Shown one piece after another: positions 31,051-43,999 of a stretch of DNA of 64,000 nt (positions within the stretch are counted from its first letter, which is position 1; every line of letters starts with the position of its first letter). The notes under the pieces were generated by a model. The model was not told the DNA's origin. It worked only from the letters and a program-made list of their open reading frames with translations, and made no database searches. The DNA is taken from NCBI RefSeq assembly GCF_032854445.1, contig NC_088299.1:4875001-4939000 (forward strand), in the 5' to 3' direction. The DNA comes from Liolophura sinensis (Eukaryota > Mollusca > Polyplacophora > Chitonida > Chitonidae). Both the position numbers and the translations under genes were made by a program.

Positions 31051-32900
31051 CAGTAGCGCACTTTTAGGTCTCTATATATATCTTGTAAAAGTGTATACGT
31101 ATGAATCTTCTAACAGGATTAAATGAACTAATAAGTAGGGTGGAACGTAACACAGAAATTGGTCATGTAAATCAGGCACATAAATCTGGCACATAAATCT
31201 TAATTCATGGTCAAGGAAATATGCGTTACAACTAGTGACATTTACTTTGGAAGATTTTATCTGAGGAACTCTCGTGGTAGTATTGGTGTTTTTGAAAATG
31301 AATTTCTTGTTTAAGGTTAACAAAATGACCAGCGGGGCTGTTGTGATAAAAGTTTGTCTTAAAAAGTTACTTGGACCTAAATCCAGGCATTCGGAGATAG
31401 TCAAGGCAGCTTATCTTTGGTCTTCATTTTCACACGACCTAGGAGTTCCATAATACGAGCCGCTTGATGGGTGTAATTTTGCCAGTAAATGATAAAAACA
31501 TATAAGCTTTAGTTTCGGGATAAAGTTCATGTAATTTGAAATCCCACTTCCCAACTTCAATGTTTTTCAAAATGGCAGGACTGTCACATGAACACTAGTC
31601 GCACTGGACAACATGCAAATCTCGGTATAATGCGTGGTGTCGCCTTACATGAACTCCACGCCTTCGATCAATTTGATCAGGGGTCAGAAGTCGTTCCATT
31701 TGGAAAAATTGAGTTTCCAAGCCACGATGCTGACGCTAAATTACCCACCTTATTCCTCTTGTTTTAGCTACATTCGACCACGTGTTGTCCTTCTCTCTTC
31801 TTGTGCAGTCTACTTTCTGCCTTGTTTGTCCATTGTCAACGATATTTGGGAATTTTAAATTTGAGGGCGATATCACGTAGTAAAGTTACGTCAATTCATT
31901 GAAGAAGCAGCTTTTCACAATGAACATCTGAGAAGGAGCTCATTGACTAACAATAGGGTCACCCTCGTTACAACTGCTCGATATTTTGACGAACAAAGTC
32001 TTCCACAGCTCTTCTTTGTTCACGCTTTCACTCTTACCGGGATGGCCACCAATGTGTACGAACGAAATGCTTACGTCACATGCGTCGTAGACATTGCCTT
32101 GAGAACATCCGGACAAACACAAGTCAGAATATTTGGACAAACCTGTACGCTGTATTGTATCGACAGTCTCGCAAGAAGAAGCCATCGTGGTCTCCACTGG
32201 CTATATATGCGAGTCAAATATATTGTTGCTGAACGACTGATTTTTGAACTATCATAATAATTATATATAAAATCAGTATGTTGACTGAATAGAATACTAA
32301 TATAAAGTACATGTATATGGCTAATGAAAGGCTAATCTGGATTTGTGTTTTCACGTGTATGTGAATACTCAGGTATATTAAAGTGTGAACGTGTTAAATT
32401 TAACGGGTGATTACCAAAGCTACTTAAGATATTTGTGGTGCCGCATTTAGGTTTGAATATATATTAATTATGGTCAATGTTGAGAATAGACATTAAAGTC
32501 TTACTGTGTCGATAACTGTGTCAAACGCTCATCATGTTAAAATAAATTCCCTGAAGATTTGTAGCTTTTGTTGAGATAAAATCTTCTTCACTGGCAGCAG
32601 TAGTGCATAAGCATGCTGCTATGTATAAAGATTCTCCATCTTTTTGAAGAAAGCATATTTTTGGGATAACTGGTTTTTACAAAATGTAGAAAGAATAAAA
32701 AAATAAATGGGCTTTGCTGCATCTATAACTTGTTTGTCCTGTTCACACTTCAGTATTAGAGTTTGACTAACAAGTACTGTGAGGGAAACACCGGATACTC
32801 ACACCCTTTATGTTCATGGCAGTTTTACGTGTTAGGTTCTGTCTACAACCACGCGTACCTCAGAGTTTTTGTATAAAACTAATCTATTTTGAAGATAACG
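31051..32900. other. DHODH 3' flank, possible 3' UTR
   Basis: ATTAAA at 31118 and AATAAA at 32541 and 32694 are candidate poly(A) signals. Two overlapping open frames at 31940-32257 on opposite strands have no recognisable motif. Confidence 0.4.
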
Positions 32901-32907
32901 TCTTGTT

Positions 32908-33242
32908 AATTTGAATGGATGAATGAATGCTTGGGATTTTACGTCGCACAGTTTTTTAGTCACATGACGACGAGGAGTCATCAGGTCCGTGTACATAAAA
33001 TATATCTTCTTCTGACAGGACGAGTTCATGCCGCCGAAATGCTGCCATCAATGAAGTGTCGTGCTAAAGACACTAGACACGACACCCCACTCAGTCACAT
33101 TATACTGAAACCGGGTCATGCAGTCATGTTTCTTTGCTCTAACTTCTCAGTGCTGAGCGCCAAGCGAGGCAGCAAAAAGTTGTTTTTGGTCTATGGTGTG
33201 ACCCGACCCGGGTTTGATCCCTGGTCTCCCGACTTCGATTTT
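32908..33242 (-). mobile_element. SINE, same subfamily as 25256-25638, antisense
   Basis: It begins with the tail (GAATGAATGAATGC-like) and continues with GACGACGAGGAGTCATCAGG and a tRNA-like head at the right, ending near CTCCCGACTTCGA. Confidence 0.75.
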
Positions 33243-33269
33243 AGTTTGAATTTTAATACAAACAACATT

Positions 33270-33425
33270 TGCTAGAATATCGTCCGGAGGAGTCGTGCGC
33301 TTGAAGGTTTTCCAACAACCTGCGAATGACTATGAATTTCCGCCGGGTGAGTTCCCACCATTTATCTGGTGTACAAGTAAAAATATTCAGTACAGTATAA
33401 AGCACCAACCAAATAAACCATTTTG
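33270..33425 (+). mobile_element. Diverged AAAT-family SINE 3' part
   Basis: TTCCGCCGGGTGAGTTCCCA, then AATATTCAGTACAGTATAAA and GCACCAACCAAATAAACC follow the order of the family 3' end. Confidence 0.5.
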
Positions 33426-34245
33426 AGGGCTTCATAAAAAATATGATTAGTCCCTGGTCAGATTAGAAAAAAAGAAAAAAACTAAGATCAGCACTCAGCT
33501 TTAGACTTATAGAACACACGCATGAAGTTAAACCCCAAGCATGCATACATATATACATGCATACATATATGTACGACTGTTTTATAGTCCTGACTTGACA
33601 GTCATGAAGTATGAAACATATTGTATAGAATGACATGCAGAGCACACCAAGTAAGAAAAAGGTGAAGAGGTTCTGTTAACAGGGGGAAAAAAAGAATACA
33701 CCATCGAATTAAGGGTCACTGTAATTTGAAGAGGATCGTCAAAATATCTCTGGGTGTACTTTATGCACTATATATGTCGAAAGTCTTACTGAAAACGTAC
33801 GGAATAAATGTACACTGGACAGAGTCAGTGTTGATTGTCTCCCTTACAATGCAGGATAGCCACAGCTCAACGCGATCTTCAAGGTAAATAAAGTGACCAG
33901 TGAAGGCATCTTAATTTCGGCTGGGTTCTTGTCTGCTTTGAATGGAGACATTTTACTTGATCAGTATGATCGTTGTCCATCACCATACACAAGAAATTTA
34001 CACATATGCAATGGTGGCCTGTTTCATGCATTGAGAAAACCGGAGTGCCGGAATCAAACCGCAGGCCTTTGACGATTTGCTGGCGAACTATTCCACGTGT
34101 CACAATGGTGCAGAGATAGTTTTCAGTGAACTTCATGCAAGACCACACAAAACAACACCGTCGAGCGCTAATGTTCCCAGGAATTAAGTAAGGAGGGAAG
34201 TGGAGTAAGAAGATTCCATGCCCAAAGATGGTACTTTAAGAGGTG

Positions 34246-34460
34246 TTAATTTATTTACTAGTATTTATTTCATTGGTGTTTTACGTTGTACTCAAGAATA
34301 TTTCACTTATATGGCTTATAAAGTGCCCAGCATTACAATGTGATGAAACCAAGCACAGCCCGGGAAAAAACCGACGATCGTCCGCAACTTGCTGGCAGAC
34401 CTTCCCTGGCATAACCGAAGAGGAAGCCAGCATGAGCTGGACCTGAATTGACAGCGACCG
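34246..34460 (-). mobile_element. SINE, AAAT-tail family
   Basis: ATTGGTGTTTTACGTTGTAC, AAGAATATTTCACTTATATG and GAGGAAGCCAGCATGAGCTG match the reference copy at 62403-62659. Confidence 0.85.
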
Positions 34461-34489
34461 CATTGATTATATTGCATTCCTGCATAAAC

Positions 34490-34860
34490 CATACAAACTA
34501 CGTCTTAATTATGTTGTATTCCAGCATGAACCAGGATTCTGCTGGTGGACAAAAGCATCCCCGAGGCCTGGTCCCTTTGCATATGTTAAATGTGATGGGA
34601 GCAGACATTTTACGACAGTTCTCAAGTGAACTGCAGTTAACATCATTGCAGTTTTGTTACCTAATTCTGATTAAGACATGGTGCTAGGGGGGCGTGTAAT
34701 TTGCTAATGTAAGAGTTTAATGAGTTTTATACAAAATTGTAGAAAACAAGTAAATTGACAAGAGGCCGTATTGTGTGTGATCATTTGCCAGGTGTCACTC
34801 TGTCGTCGCTGCTCTGGTTTTACCCTCTATGTGGTACTTCTTAATTATATTGGTGAGAGG
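34490..34860 (+). repeat. Dispersed repeat C, includes tail section
   Basis: ATTCTGCTGGTGGACAAAAG, GAGGCCTGGTCCCTTTGCAT and then TAATTCTGATTAAGACATGG are present in the order seen in the 46 kb tandem pair. Confidence 0.8.
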
Positions 34861-36039
34861 TTCTCTGCTGCACTAGCAGGTTAACCACTTGACCATGGAG
34901 GCCCCATTGGATCCGATGCATCCTGGAAATGAAGAATATCTTCTGCAAAGAGCAGATAAAAGTAAACTTTGATCGCACCGATTAGACCTCACATTCGCTG
35001 TCATGTGCAAGAGAACGAAATATGACGTTTGTTCAGGGTATTGTGTGATGAACACCGCTTTATTTGAGCACAGTGATGACGAACCGCAACAGCAGTTGTG
35101 TGCCGAAATATAACGCCGGACATTTGTAACCGAAAACTTTGCAAAAGTGTAATTTCCATGTGTGCAAACCTGTTCAGATCACGATTTTGCTCGGGCAAAA
35201 GCAAACTCACGCCAGCCTGGGATTTGTAATTACAAACCACCCAGCACAGTGTTGTTTGGATTGGCGTGCATTCATATTAACGATGTCAGAAAAATCACGT
35301 ATTAAATCTCTTCAGTTTGCCAATTTAAACCAGATTTGTCAAGAATTATTCTAGGGTTGTGATAAAAGGAACTTAACCGTGTGATAGATGCATTAAGAGG
35401 ATGACAGGCCTGTGTTGACGTAACAGATGAATTCTTATCTACGGAACACCGAAAGGACCCACTTTGTAGTTCACCATTGATTTGTCTGTCAGGTATTTCT
35501 GGCTCAAAAGGTGACAAAGCATGCTTTTACTATGATAGACACAGACCTTTCCGATTTCCTAGGCAAGAGATAGATGACGTCTTGTTTTTTTTTTTTTTGG
35601 TTTTTTTTTGGATCACTTACACCCTTGGTGTTTTATGATCATTGATTTTTTGGCGTTTTAATGGATCCAGGACTTCAATATTTACGCCTGGATGTCTTTC
35701 CTGGAATGTGAGGGAAAGTTAATCCGAATTAGGCTGGGATTACAGGGGCACTTTTATTGGATTTATTCGCGTTGGTGTCTGTATTCGTTTTAATCAGTGT
35801 AGACCTATCTGAAGATTTATTTCTTTGTCAGGTCCATATAAACATCTGAATTAGCGTGGGCAATTATTGGCAAATATACCGACTACCTTTTTTTCGCGAA
35901 ATTTATGGGAACCATTGAAGTTTGGAATTTGCTTTGGTTATTTCACTTAACTGTTATGATATATTCCTTTGCATAACAGGTGACAGTGTCTTTGCAGTCT
36001 AAGAGAAGTGCTATCTTAATGTCACATGTAACACATCAT

Positions 36040-36262
36040 AGTGGCCTGTGCAGCCTAGTGGTTTGCGTGCCAGCAAAGCACAATGACCAAAGAGCCTCTT
36101 ACCAAGGCTATAGGTGTTCAATAGTAGTTCAATTTCAGCCGAGAACCTGCGGTCGGTTTGCGTTTCCTCCGGACTTTGGCCAGTTTCTTCCACCATAATG
36201 GTGGCTTCTGTCGTGCAAATCAGATATTCTTGAGTACGGCGTGAAACTTTCGATCAAAAAAA
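36040..36262 (+). mobile_element. SINE, AAAT-tail family, diverged
   Basis: CAGCCTAGTGGTTTGCGTGC forms an A-box-like head. TTCTTCCACCATAATGGTGG and TTCTTGAGTACGGCGTGAAA match the 3' body; a poly-A run ends it. Confidence 0.75.
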
Positions 36263-36479
36263 AAAAAATATCCCGTTGTATCACTTCGCCCATAACACAC
36301 GATGAGCCACTTTGAAGAAATTGCCTGAATAAAATCATCTGTATATAGCGATTCCGTACTATTTACTTTATAGTTGAATAAGGTGTAATAGAAAATCAGT
36401 AAAAAGATATCTTTCTTTGTGAATATTAAATTGGATCCAAAATAATTGAGTAAACATTATGCCTTATGTCTGTGTCTTT

Positions 36480-36670
36480 TCATTATTGACCACTGACGTC
36501 TATTAAATTGCATTCGACATCACTGCATTTTTTTTACCTAACGCTGGCTAGGCGTACAGTTTTCTGCTATTTAAGCATTTACACAAACACCAGCGGTAAT
36601 TGACAACAGGCCATATTTCACCGTTTATCACACTGTCGTGGCTGACCTGGTATTATATTATTATTATTAT
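36480..36670 (+). repeat. Dispersed repeat C, partial
   Basis: GACGTCTATTAAATTGCATT, TTTACCTAACGCTGGCTAGG and ACAACAGGCCATATTTCACC match the family. Confidence 0.7.
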
Positions 36671-37937
36671 ATTATCTTTTATTATATTTTAATAATATTC
36701 GTGCAATATTATTTTTCACTTGTAAGAATACGTGGTGGTTGATCTCAGTGCCGACGTATTTATTATGCTGTCTCACTTGATTGGCATAACGAAAACACCA
36801 CAACCAATAGTATAATACCGAATACCGTAAGATTAAGTACAAAATTTAGATACGACCTAAATTTGAACCCGGGTCGCTCGATCATCAATATGATGCGCTA
36901 ACTATTCAGGGATTGAAAGTGTACACATATCTAAAGTCAGCAACCTCATTAACCAGCATTAACCATGTGTGTACGTAAGATACTTCACATAAACTAATTA
37001 ATGTATTATTGAAGATTAAGTGCGAGCACATCCCTATGATAAAGTATCGTTTCTTTTTATATTTCATTTTCCACTTATGCTCTTTGAATACCTCCAGAAT
37101 TTAAAGCATATTATTCAGACCGTTTTTTTCTCATTACTGTACCTAAAGTAGTTCCTTATCTTTCTCGATTGATGATGTATTTTTTTGTGTATTCAATTAG
37201 ACCAACAGCTGGCATCCACGCGAATGTTTTAAAAAAAGACCTGTTGAACATGGGGAGAATTCAATTGCCTACAATAAAGGAGACCATTTAAGACTTGGCA
37301 TGAAAGTGTTCTTTTTGTTTTAGCTAATAGAATACACAGTGATGTTTTTGATTCTCAAACTAATCGAAAGACGATCTATCAGTGTCTTGTGAAAAACATA
37401 ATCAATACCAGAGGAAAGTCTTAAAATCTTGTACTGAATTAGACTTTGATAAAAGAGATAATTTGGCTTGCGTCGCTTTGGATTCGAATGCTAATCACTA
37501 CAGCTGGCATGTGAGATAGAGGATTGAAAACGTCACCAGAATACGATGAAGTAATGTGGTTTTAAAACGTATGAATACGAAAAATCTTTTTTTTTATGCT
37601 GGTGATGGATTTGAGTTTTGTTGAAATGAACTCTGTACAGCAATAAGCAGCTGTCTATTGTGTGATTTGAAGTATTATGCTTTATAATTGATGACTTTCA
37701 AATAACTCGGTTTGAGGCCCATATACAATTCCCTTTTGATTTCTACGAGATCTCGGTTAAGAATGAGAGTGCCAGGCCAGGCCCATCATATATTCTCCAA
37801 AAGACAGATTGCTTGATTGATTGGTGTTAGACGCCGTTCCCAAACACATGCAGATAGCGGTGGCCAGGATTATATGTCGGGCAATGCGGAGTGCTCGAAG
37901 TAACCTACAGGTACCCGACAAACGTCTTGACCTGAAA

Positions 37938-38313
37938 ACCGGCCCGGATAGCACAGTTGGTAGAGCGTCCGCTTCGGGAATTGTGGTAGATCCAGGATCA
38001 ATCCTTGATCGAGTCACACCTAAGACTTTAAAAGAGGAAGTTGTAACTTCCTCGCTTGGCGTTCAGCATGAAGGGGATAGTACAACGACTGGTTGACCCG
38101 TATCAGTATAATGGCTCGGGCGGGGCGGCTTACTTGCCTTCGGTAAGTCGTCTCAGTGAAGCAGCACTAAATAAAAGAGCGGTGGAAATCCGTCCTGCAA
38201 CAAAGAGGTACATTACACGTACATGCACCCTAATGATTCCTTCGTCGTCATATGACTGAAAAATTGTTGAGTACGACGTTAAACTCCAAGCACTCACTCA
38301 CTCACTCACTCAC
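37938..38313 (+). mobile_element. Full-length tRNA-derived SINE, ACTC-tail family
   Basis: It is bounded by a perfect 13-base duplication TCTTGACCTGAAA (37925-37937 and 38314-38326). The head has an A box (TAGCACAGTTGG) and a degenerate B box (GGATCAATCC), as in RNA polymerase III promoters of tRNA-derived SINEs. The tail is (ACTC)n. It is inserted inside an older SINE-like element (about 37800-38385). Confidence 0.93.
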
Positions 38314-38912
38314 TCTTGACCTGAAACCTCAGCTGAAACAGCGAGAGCTGGATTTGAACGCGTGACCTCATTAGTCAGCTTAGTTCCCCTGAGAAAAAAA
38401 AATATATAAGGAATCACGTTGATGACGCACAGGTGTGACACGAGTTGCTGAAATGAACATAATCGATGAGCACGCTTCTGTTTCATGAACATTTTTGTTT
38501 TAGCTACGCTGATTATGATTACTAATATTTGGAACTGGTATGAATTTGTCAGTTTGATGTTTTGATCGTAGTTTACCAGTATATAAACGTCTGTCTGTGT
38601 AATCTAGGAACTTACACTGACCAGAAGTCTGTAATGACCTCTTCGTTCGCAGAAAGTGTCCAGCTGAAGTAAAGAATGAATGATGCAATTCTTCTACACA
38701 CCTCAGTTGAGGACTTGCAGGACAAACTTGAGGACAAACGTACAGAAAATTCGCTAACGATGACGCTTTCATCGTTGGCTGGATATCGTTTTGCATTACT
38801 GTCGGGGAATTTTATTCGCTTACAGTTCGACTTTAAAACTTATTTTTTTTGTCAACGGCTTCTGTCTGTTCAGTGTCTTTGGATAAGCATACGATAGGAT
38901 GGTTTATTTGAC

Positions 38913-39075
38913 TTTAAGCGCGGAGGGCAAAATACTATCGATAACGTGTCACTCAACTATGTTTTACTGGGGGAGATCTTCGCCCAACTGTTAGAACATT
39001 TTTACTCAGAAAAGGATTACGCCTTGCTGATATTCAGGGTTCATTTCAGATGTGCTTCAATGTTCTGTAGGTCGT
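38913..39075 (+). repeat. Direct repeat, left copy (partner 39418-39605)
   Basis: CAAAATACTATCGATAACGT and GTCACTCAACTATGTTTTAC match CAAAATACAATCGATAATCT and GTCACTCATCTATGTTTTAT in the partner. Similarity continues to the GATATTCAGGG section. Confidence 0.8.
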
Positions 39076-39164
39076 AAAGGTAAATCTAATTTGCAGTAGT
39101 TTTAGTTCTGGTGAACGTATTGGACTTTGAACACTGAGCTGAATGGTTTGTTTTCCTATGTCAT

Positions 39165-39420
39165 TGTATGGTAAATGTGATGACAGTGATGACAGCGATG
39201 TCTAATAAATTGCAATTTACATCCCTGCATGTTTTTTCACCTAATTCTGCTTAAGCCATGGAGCTAGAGGGCATGTAATTTGCTACTGTTTAAGCATTTG
39301 CATGAACAATTAGAGTTAAAACTGAGAGACCATATTTCACCGGTTACGCACTATCACACTGTCGTTGCGACCACTCCGGTTTTTTCCCCTCTATGCTGTA
39401 TGTCTAAATTATATTTTAAG
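39165..39420 (+). repeat. Dispersed repeat C between two direct repeats
   Basis: TAATTCTGCTTAAGCCATGG, AGCTAGAGGGCATGTAATTT and CCTCTATGCTGTATGTCTAA match the family. It is bracketed by direct repeats 38913-39075 and 39418-39605. Confidence 0.8.
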
Positions 39421-39605
39421 CTCAAAGATCAAAATACAATCGATAATCTGTCACTCATCTATGTTTTATTGAGTCTTTGTCTTCCTCTTGTAAAACTTCA
39501 AAGGAGAAGAAAATTTACGCTTTGCGGATATTCAGGGATTTTCAGGGAAAGTTTGATGCCAATTTATACAAGTTCATTTTAGATATGCTTTTATGTTGTA
39601 TCAGT
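39418..39605 (+). repeat. Direct repeat, right copy (partner 38913-39075)
   Basis: Same block about 505 bases further right, with small insertions. Repeat C lies between the two copies. Confidence 0.8.
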
Positions 39606-39619
39606 GCCTAAGGTAGATC

Positions 39620-41680
39620 AGGTGCGGTGATCGTATTGCGCATGCTCAACTCTATTTAGGATTAGAATTTTTCGCTTGTTGGAACATGGTCTGGTTTATT
39701 GGTGCAGGAAACCGGAGTGCCCTTTGTGGACCACCACAATTCCCAAGGTACCTGACAAACTCCCTAAACTAAAATCGCATTCAAACCAACAGGAGTTTGA
39801 TTTTTGCTTGCGACCTCCGTGGTTAAAAATTCGATTTAGCGGGGCTAAAACAACGTTTTAATGGGCCGAGTCAGCTTCAGCTGCCCTGTATGTCATGGAG
39901 ACATCCAAAAGACAAATCTTCTCATCCATTTTGTTTTTCATCAGTAATTAGAGTCTCTTTAACGATTATTTAACACGGTCAGGAATTTCAAGGGGAACAT
40001 TTTTCGCTTTTATCTGGTTAATTAACCTAATCGGACTACAATTAGGTTGACGTCATTCACGAATTGACGAGAATCAGCAGTTTTTGTGTCGATCGACTAC
40101 ATAATATCCAATCCATAGTGATTATTTTACGAGCAGATATTTCAACTTCGTAAAAGTAGGATATTAATCAATCGGTGTCACAAGATACAATTTAAAAATG
40201 TTAAGACCCTCCAGACTTTGACAAAAAACATATAACTCTCCTGGCTCTCATTTCTGAACTGCAGTTGTGTTAACCAATGCAAATGTCGTAACGTATGCGT
40301 TGGAGTGACTGTGCGAGTCGAAAGGCTTGATGAGCTGAAGATGAAGGAATGTATTTTTAAAACGCATTCTTCTCAAAGCGGATATGAGCGGCATCTTTAT
40401 CTCCTTCAGGTGAAGGATTTATGTTTTATCAGCTTGAACTTCTGGACACCTGCGTTGAGCAATAAGTAGCTGTTTAATTTGAGCTGTCATTCGCTTGATG
40501 TGTACGAGTCTTTTTTTATCTTCAATACATTGAGCGGCCCTAGATTCTAATTTGTTTCCAAGCTTTGTGGCCTGAGGTTAAGGCTGAGTTTAACGGACCT
40601 GGAATGGTTAGGCGGGAAATCGGCTCCAGCCCAAGAAACTGTGCACCTCAAGAAGCGAAGCTGGTTATAGCTGTGAGTGACACACTCGTAAGGCTCCTTC
40701 TTTTTTCAGTTCTGTTTTACACTTCTTTTCCTTATTTGGCAAGCATATGACTGATAAAGCCCCAAACAATGAAGCACTGAAGTGATGTATAGGTCATAAA
40801 ATCGAAAAATGGTAGCCTTTTTTTTGCATTGGACACTGTAGAGTAATGAAAAAAATCACTGCACCACGAATATAACTTTCTGAAAAATTCTTGAGCACGC
40901 AGTTGGACCACAAGTCAGTTAAACATGTTAATGTTATTGATAACTAGTGGACCGGATGTGCTCTCAACCAGGATTCACGTATGATTTCGCTATAGTTGCT
41001 CCGTGGTATTCGAACTCTTCCTCGAGGTTGAATTTGGTCTCCACACTGACTTCATTAGTCCGCTGTACTGGCAGAAATACGGATTTTAAACTAGCCAAAA
41101 TATGACAAAACTGATCACATTATAAAGTTTAGTTTTACGGATGAAGACAACGTTAACCAAAACGAAGCACTGACAGCACGTAGAAATACAAATATGGAAG
41201 TTTCAATGAAGATATTCTTCTGGTTAACGTTGATCTTCATACTGTAAAATGAAAAACACAGTGCCTCGTTTCAACGAAAAAATGGCATTTTTGATGGGGA
41301 GTATATCTTTAGCGGGTTATTACGAAGCAACCCTCTCATATATGGTCATATAACTTTTATGGATGCTTCTACTTTGTTTTATACTTCTGACTTGGAAATC
41401 TACAGAACTGTGCTGGAATTTTGAAATTTGCACTTTCTTATCGTACCTCTATGGGACCGATTCTCCGCCTTACCGTACCAGGCTCTTCGTGTTTTGGAGA
41501 CTATCGACTGACAGTGTGAATAGAACCTTTGACATCACTCAGATGTGCTTTCAAATAGTGTTAAGACAGTTGCCATATGCTTGTTCTGATGAAAGAAATC
41601 GTGCATTTGGACAAAGGGGGCTAAACTAGAGGTCGAAATACTTCATATGCTTTATTCGCTTTGATGGACTCAACACAACC
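39620..41680. other. Intergenic, nothing recognised
   Basis: No repeat family, exon-like block or RNA gene identified on either strand. Confidence 0.4.
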
Positions 41681-41689
41681 CCCATGCAT

Positions 41690-41740
41690 CAAGCCACATA
41701 TGACGACGAGGAGCTATTTTTGGTCTGAAGCTGTGAAGCA
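41690..41740 (-). mobile_element. Short fragment of the CATT-tail SINE subfamily
   Basis: ATATGACGACGAGGAGCTAT followed by TTTTTGGTCTGAAGCTGTG resembles an internally deleted piece of the 32908-33242 element. Confidence 0.45.
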
Positions 41741-41859
41741 ACATTGAAACTTTTTGTTTATGTAGGTAACTGGAAAATTTGCCCGTAATGTCCCGTAAAA
41801 ACTTATTCCCAGGGTTTTTACAGCTCCCGCAATACACATGTAATTCGCACCGTCAATGA

Positions 41860-42140
41860 GAATACATAGAATAAGCGGTTACGATCGGATTTTGGAAGCC
41901 TCGGGTCAATACGAGACAGAATCCCGTTTATTTTGTGGGCATTGTGAAGGGATTTCTCTATTTTATGTTAACATATTGATCTAGGTTTATCTCTTTGTAA
42001 ACGTCTGACTGGGTTAGTGACGAGCTGTCCACACAGCTTGACCAGGGGAGCAGCACTGACCACGGGGAATGCCCGTCGTAATAACCAGAAAATGACCAGT
42101 TGAAGGATGACATAGGTGATCTTAGTCTCTACATCTTGGA
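41860..42140 (+). repeat. Dispersed repeat D (inverted partner 59995-60270)
   Basis: GGGTCAATACGAGACAGAAT, GGTTTATCTCTTTGTAAACG and GTGACGAGCTGTCCACACAG match the complement of the partner closely over ~250 bases. A minus-strand frame reads PVRRLQRDKPRSIC; the partner reads PIRRLQRDKPGSIC, so a coding origin is possible. Confidence 0.8.
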
Positions 42141-42465
42141 TTATTCTCTGAAGACTTGATATTACAGTGGGACATGTAGATGTTAAGACAGGCGCTAACA
42201 ACCTAGTCTAATATTCTTCGTGAAGTACAGTCGATTGCTAAAATCTTCCTGAAGCCGAATGGTAAACGTGCAATAGGCCACTGACGGGCAATAGCAGTTA
42301 TATTGCTTTAGAGATGACAGCTTAACCCGAATTGGCCAAGTAAACATAAAACACCATTTTTTAAAGATCTCATTCGGCAGACGTTCGATAATGGAATCGA
42401 TAAAAACTCATTTTTTTATTACGCAATCTGTGTGATATATTTGTAATGGGGATGCGTACTGAAGA

Positions 42466-42580
42466 CGTATCAAACTAAACCTGAAAATTAGGTTAACATA
42501 TATGAGTCAAACTAAACCTGAAAATTAGGTTAACATATATGAGTCAAACTAAACCTGAAAATTAGGTTAACATATATGAA
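42466..42580. repeat. 37-base tandem repeat, 3 copies
   Basis: The unit begins CAAACTAAACCTGAAAATTA and continues GGTTAACATATATGAGT. Each contains an inverted pair AACCT / AGGTT around GAAAATT. Copies are nearly identical, so the amplification looks recent. Confidence 0.95.
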
Positions 42581-42589
42581 TGACTTGTG

Positions 42590-43995
42590 ACTAGATGAAA
42601 AAAACAATACCACGTCATTTTGTCGATGGCTTTGGGTTTACGTTAATGACCTCCTTTGTAAATTGACTTGAAAGATAAAAAGCAGATATCATTATAATTA
42701 TTATCAGAACACGTCAACTAAAGAATGTGGGTTTAATAAATAAGACCATTGACAAGCTTAAAAATCATTGTTATGTACATGTATAAATATGGAAGGGGTT
42801 TTGGTCAAAAATCTCCCTTGCCCTAGGAGTAAACCAACACAATTAAGGTTGGCACTGAGGTTATATATCTTCTTATACTGGGCATAAATAGCGTTCGAAC
42901 GATTCTGCCACCTATGATTTAAATATCACTCCGACCACGATCCTGCGTAGAAATAGATAACCTTTATTGTATTATGCATTTTCCACCTCTGTCTTCTATC
43001 TCAGGTATAGGCGTATGAGTTTATTTAGCCTTAGCTACTCGTATCAAGTTATATCATTGCTTTGATTTCGTTTCGATGACATGTAAAATTGCCGCTGGTG
43101 ATCTGTGTTGGCAACAACTCGTGTTACTGATGTCGTAACCACGGGCATTTCACGTAAATAATATATAACCTCCAGACACATGTCCTTTGTGAGCTGTAAC
43201 TGATATGCCTGTTTGTGTACTATAGTCATCTTTTACCCCTTTGTGTGGAAGAACTGTTGAGTTTGTTTTTAGCTCACCACAATAATTATTATCGGGGTTC
43301 CTGGACTATATTTATCGAAAAGTGATTTCTATCCAGCCCCTCTCCCCACCCCCACCTATATATAAATCTGTTGAATAAAAGTGAATTTGCTTAGCTTATC
43401 GAGACAATAAAATGAATAAACTAAACAGAACTTAGGGTAAATTATGTTGTCAATCATCTTGCAGGAGCCCAACACTACACGAAAACTAACTATCTGTCTC
43501 CATGCGAACAAAACGTGTGTGATTGCTCACTGAAAATTAAGGCAGCATTTCACACACGAACTTAGTCTGTTTCTTTTAAAAGGTATTTCTACTGCATTTT
43601 TTGAGCAATAATATGGACGTCAAACATATTAATGTTTAGAGCATTTGGTCTGGAGTGTCACCAACGAAAGGCTAGTTTACTAATGATTATGAATGATTTT
43701 TTGGAGATACCTGAGAAGATACGACAAGTTAAAACAAGATTGTAAATCAAACGACTTAGGTGTGGTCAACTTTAAAATTGATTGCCTTTTAAAACAGAAG
43801 TGTTTGCTTTCTGCATATAACTCACAAGAGGTGCAGGTGGAAAGAAGGGAATTTGTACTTTAATTCTCTTACTGTTTTGGGAGCCTTGGAGATAATAAAC
43901 GGTTGAGGATGCTCGTGTGACTTCACTAACATTTGTTGGAGACTACTAGTCATTTTTGTCACAACAAGGAAAAAATCACTGGCATTAAGGAACTC
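42590..43995. other. Intergenic, nothing recognised
   Basis: AT-rich sequence without a recognisable gene or repeat. Short AT-palindromic patches such as ATAATTATTATC recur. Confidence 0.4.
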
Positions 43996-43999
43996 ACAG

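Noticed and set aside
31940-32257. Two overlapping ~85-104 residue frames as a new gene
   Set aside because: They mirror each other on opposite strands, lack motifs, and have no splice or codon support.
37940-38015. A tRNA gene call
   Set aside because: The A and B boxes belong to a SINE head; the acceptor stem and B box are degenerate and the tail and target-site duplication identify a retroposon.
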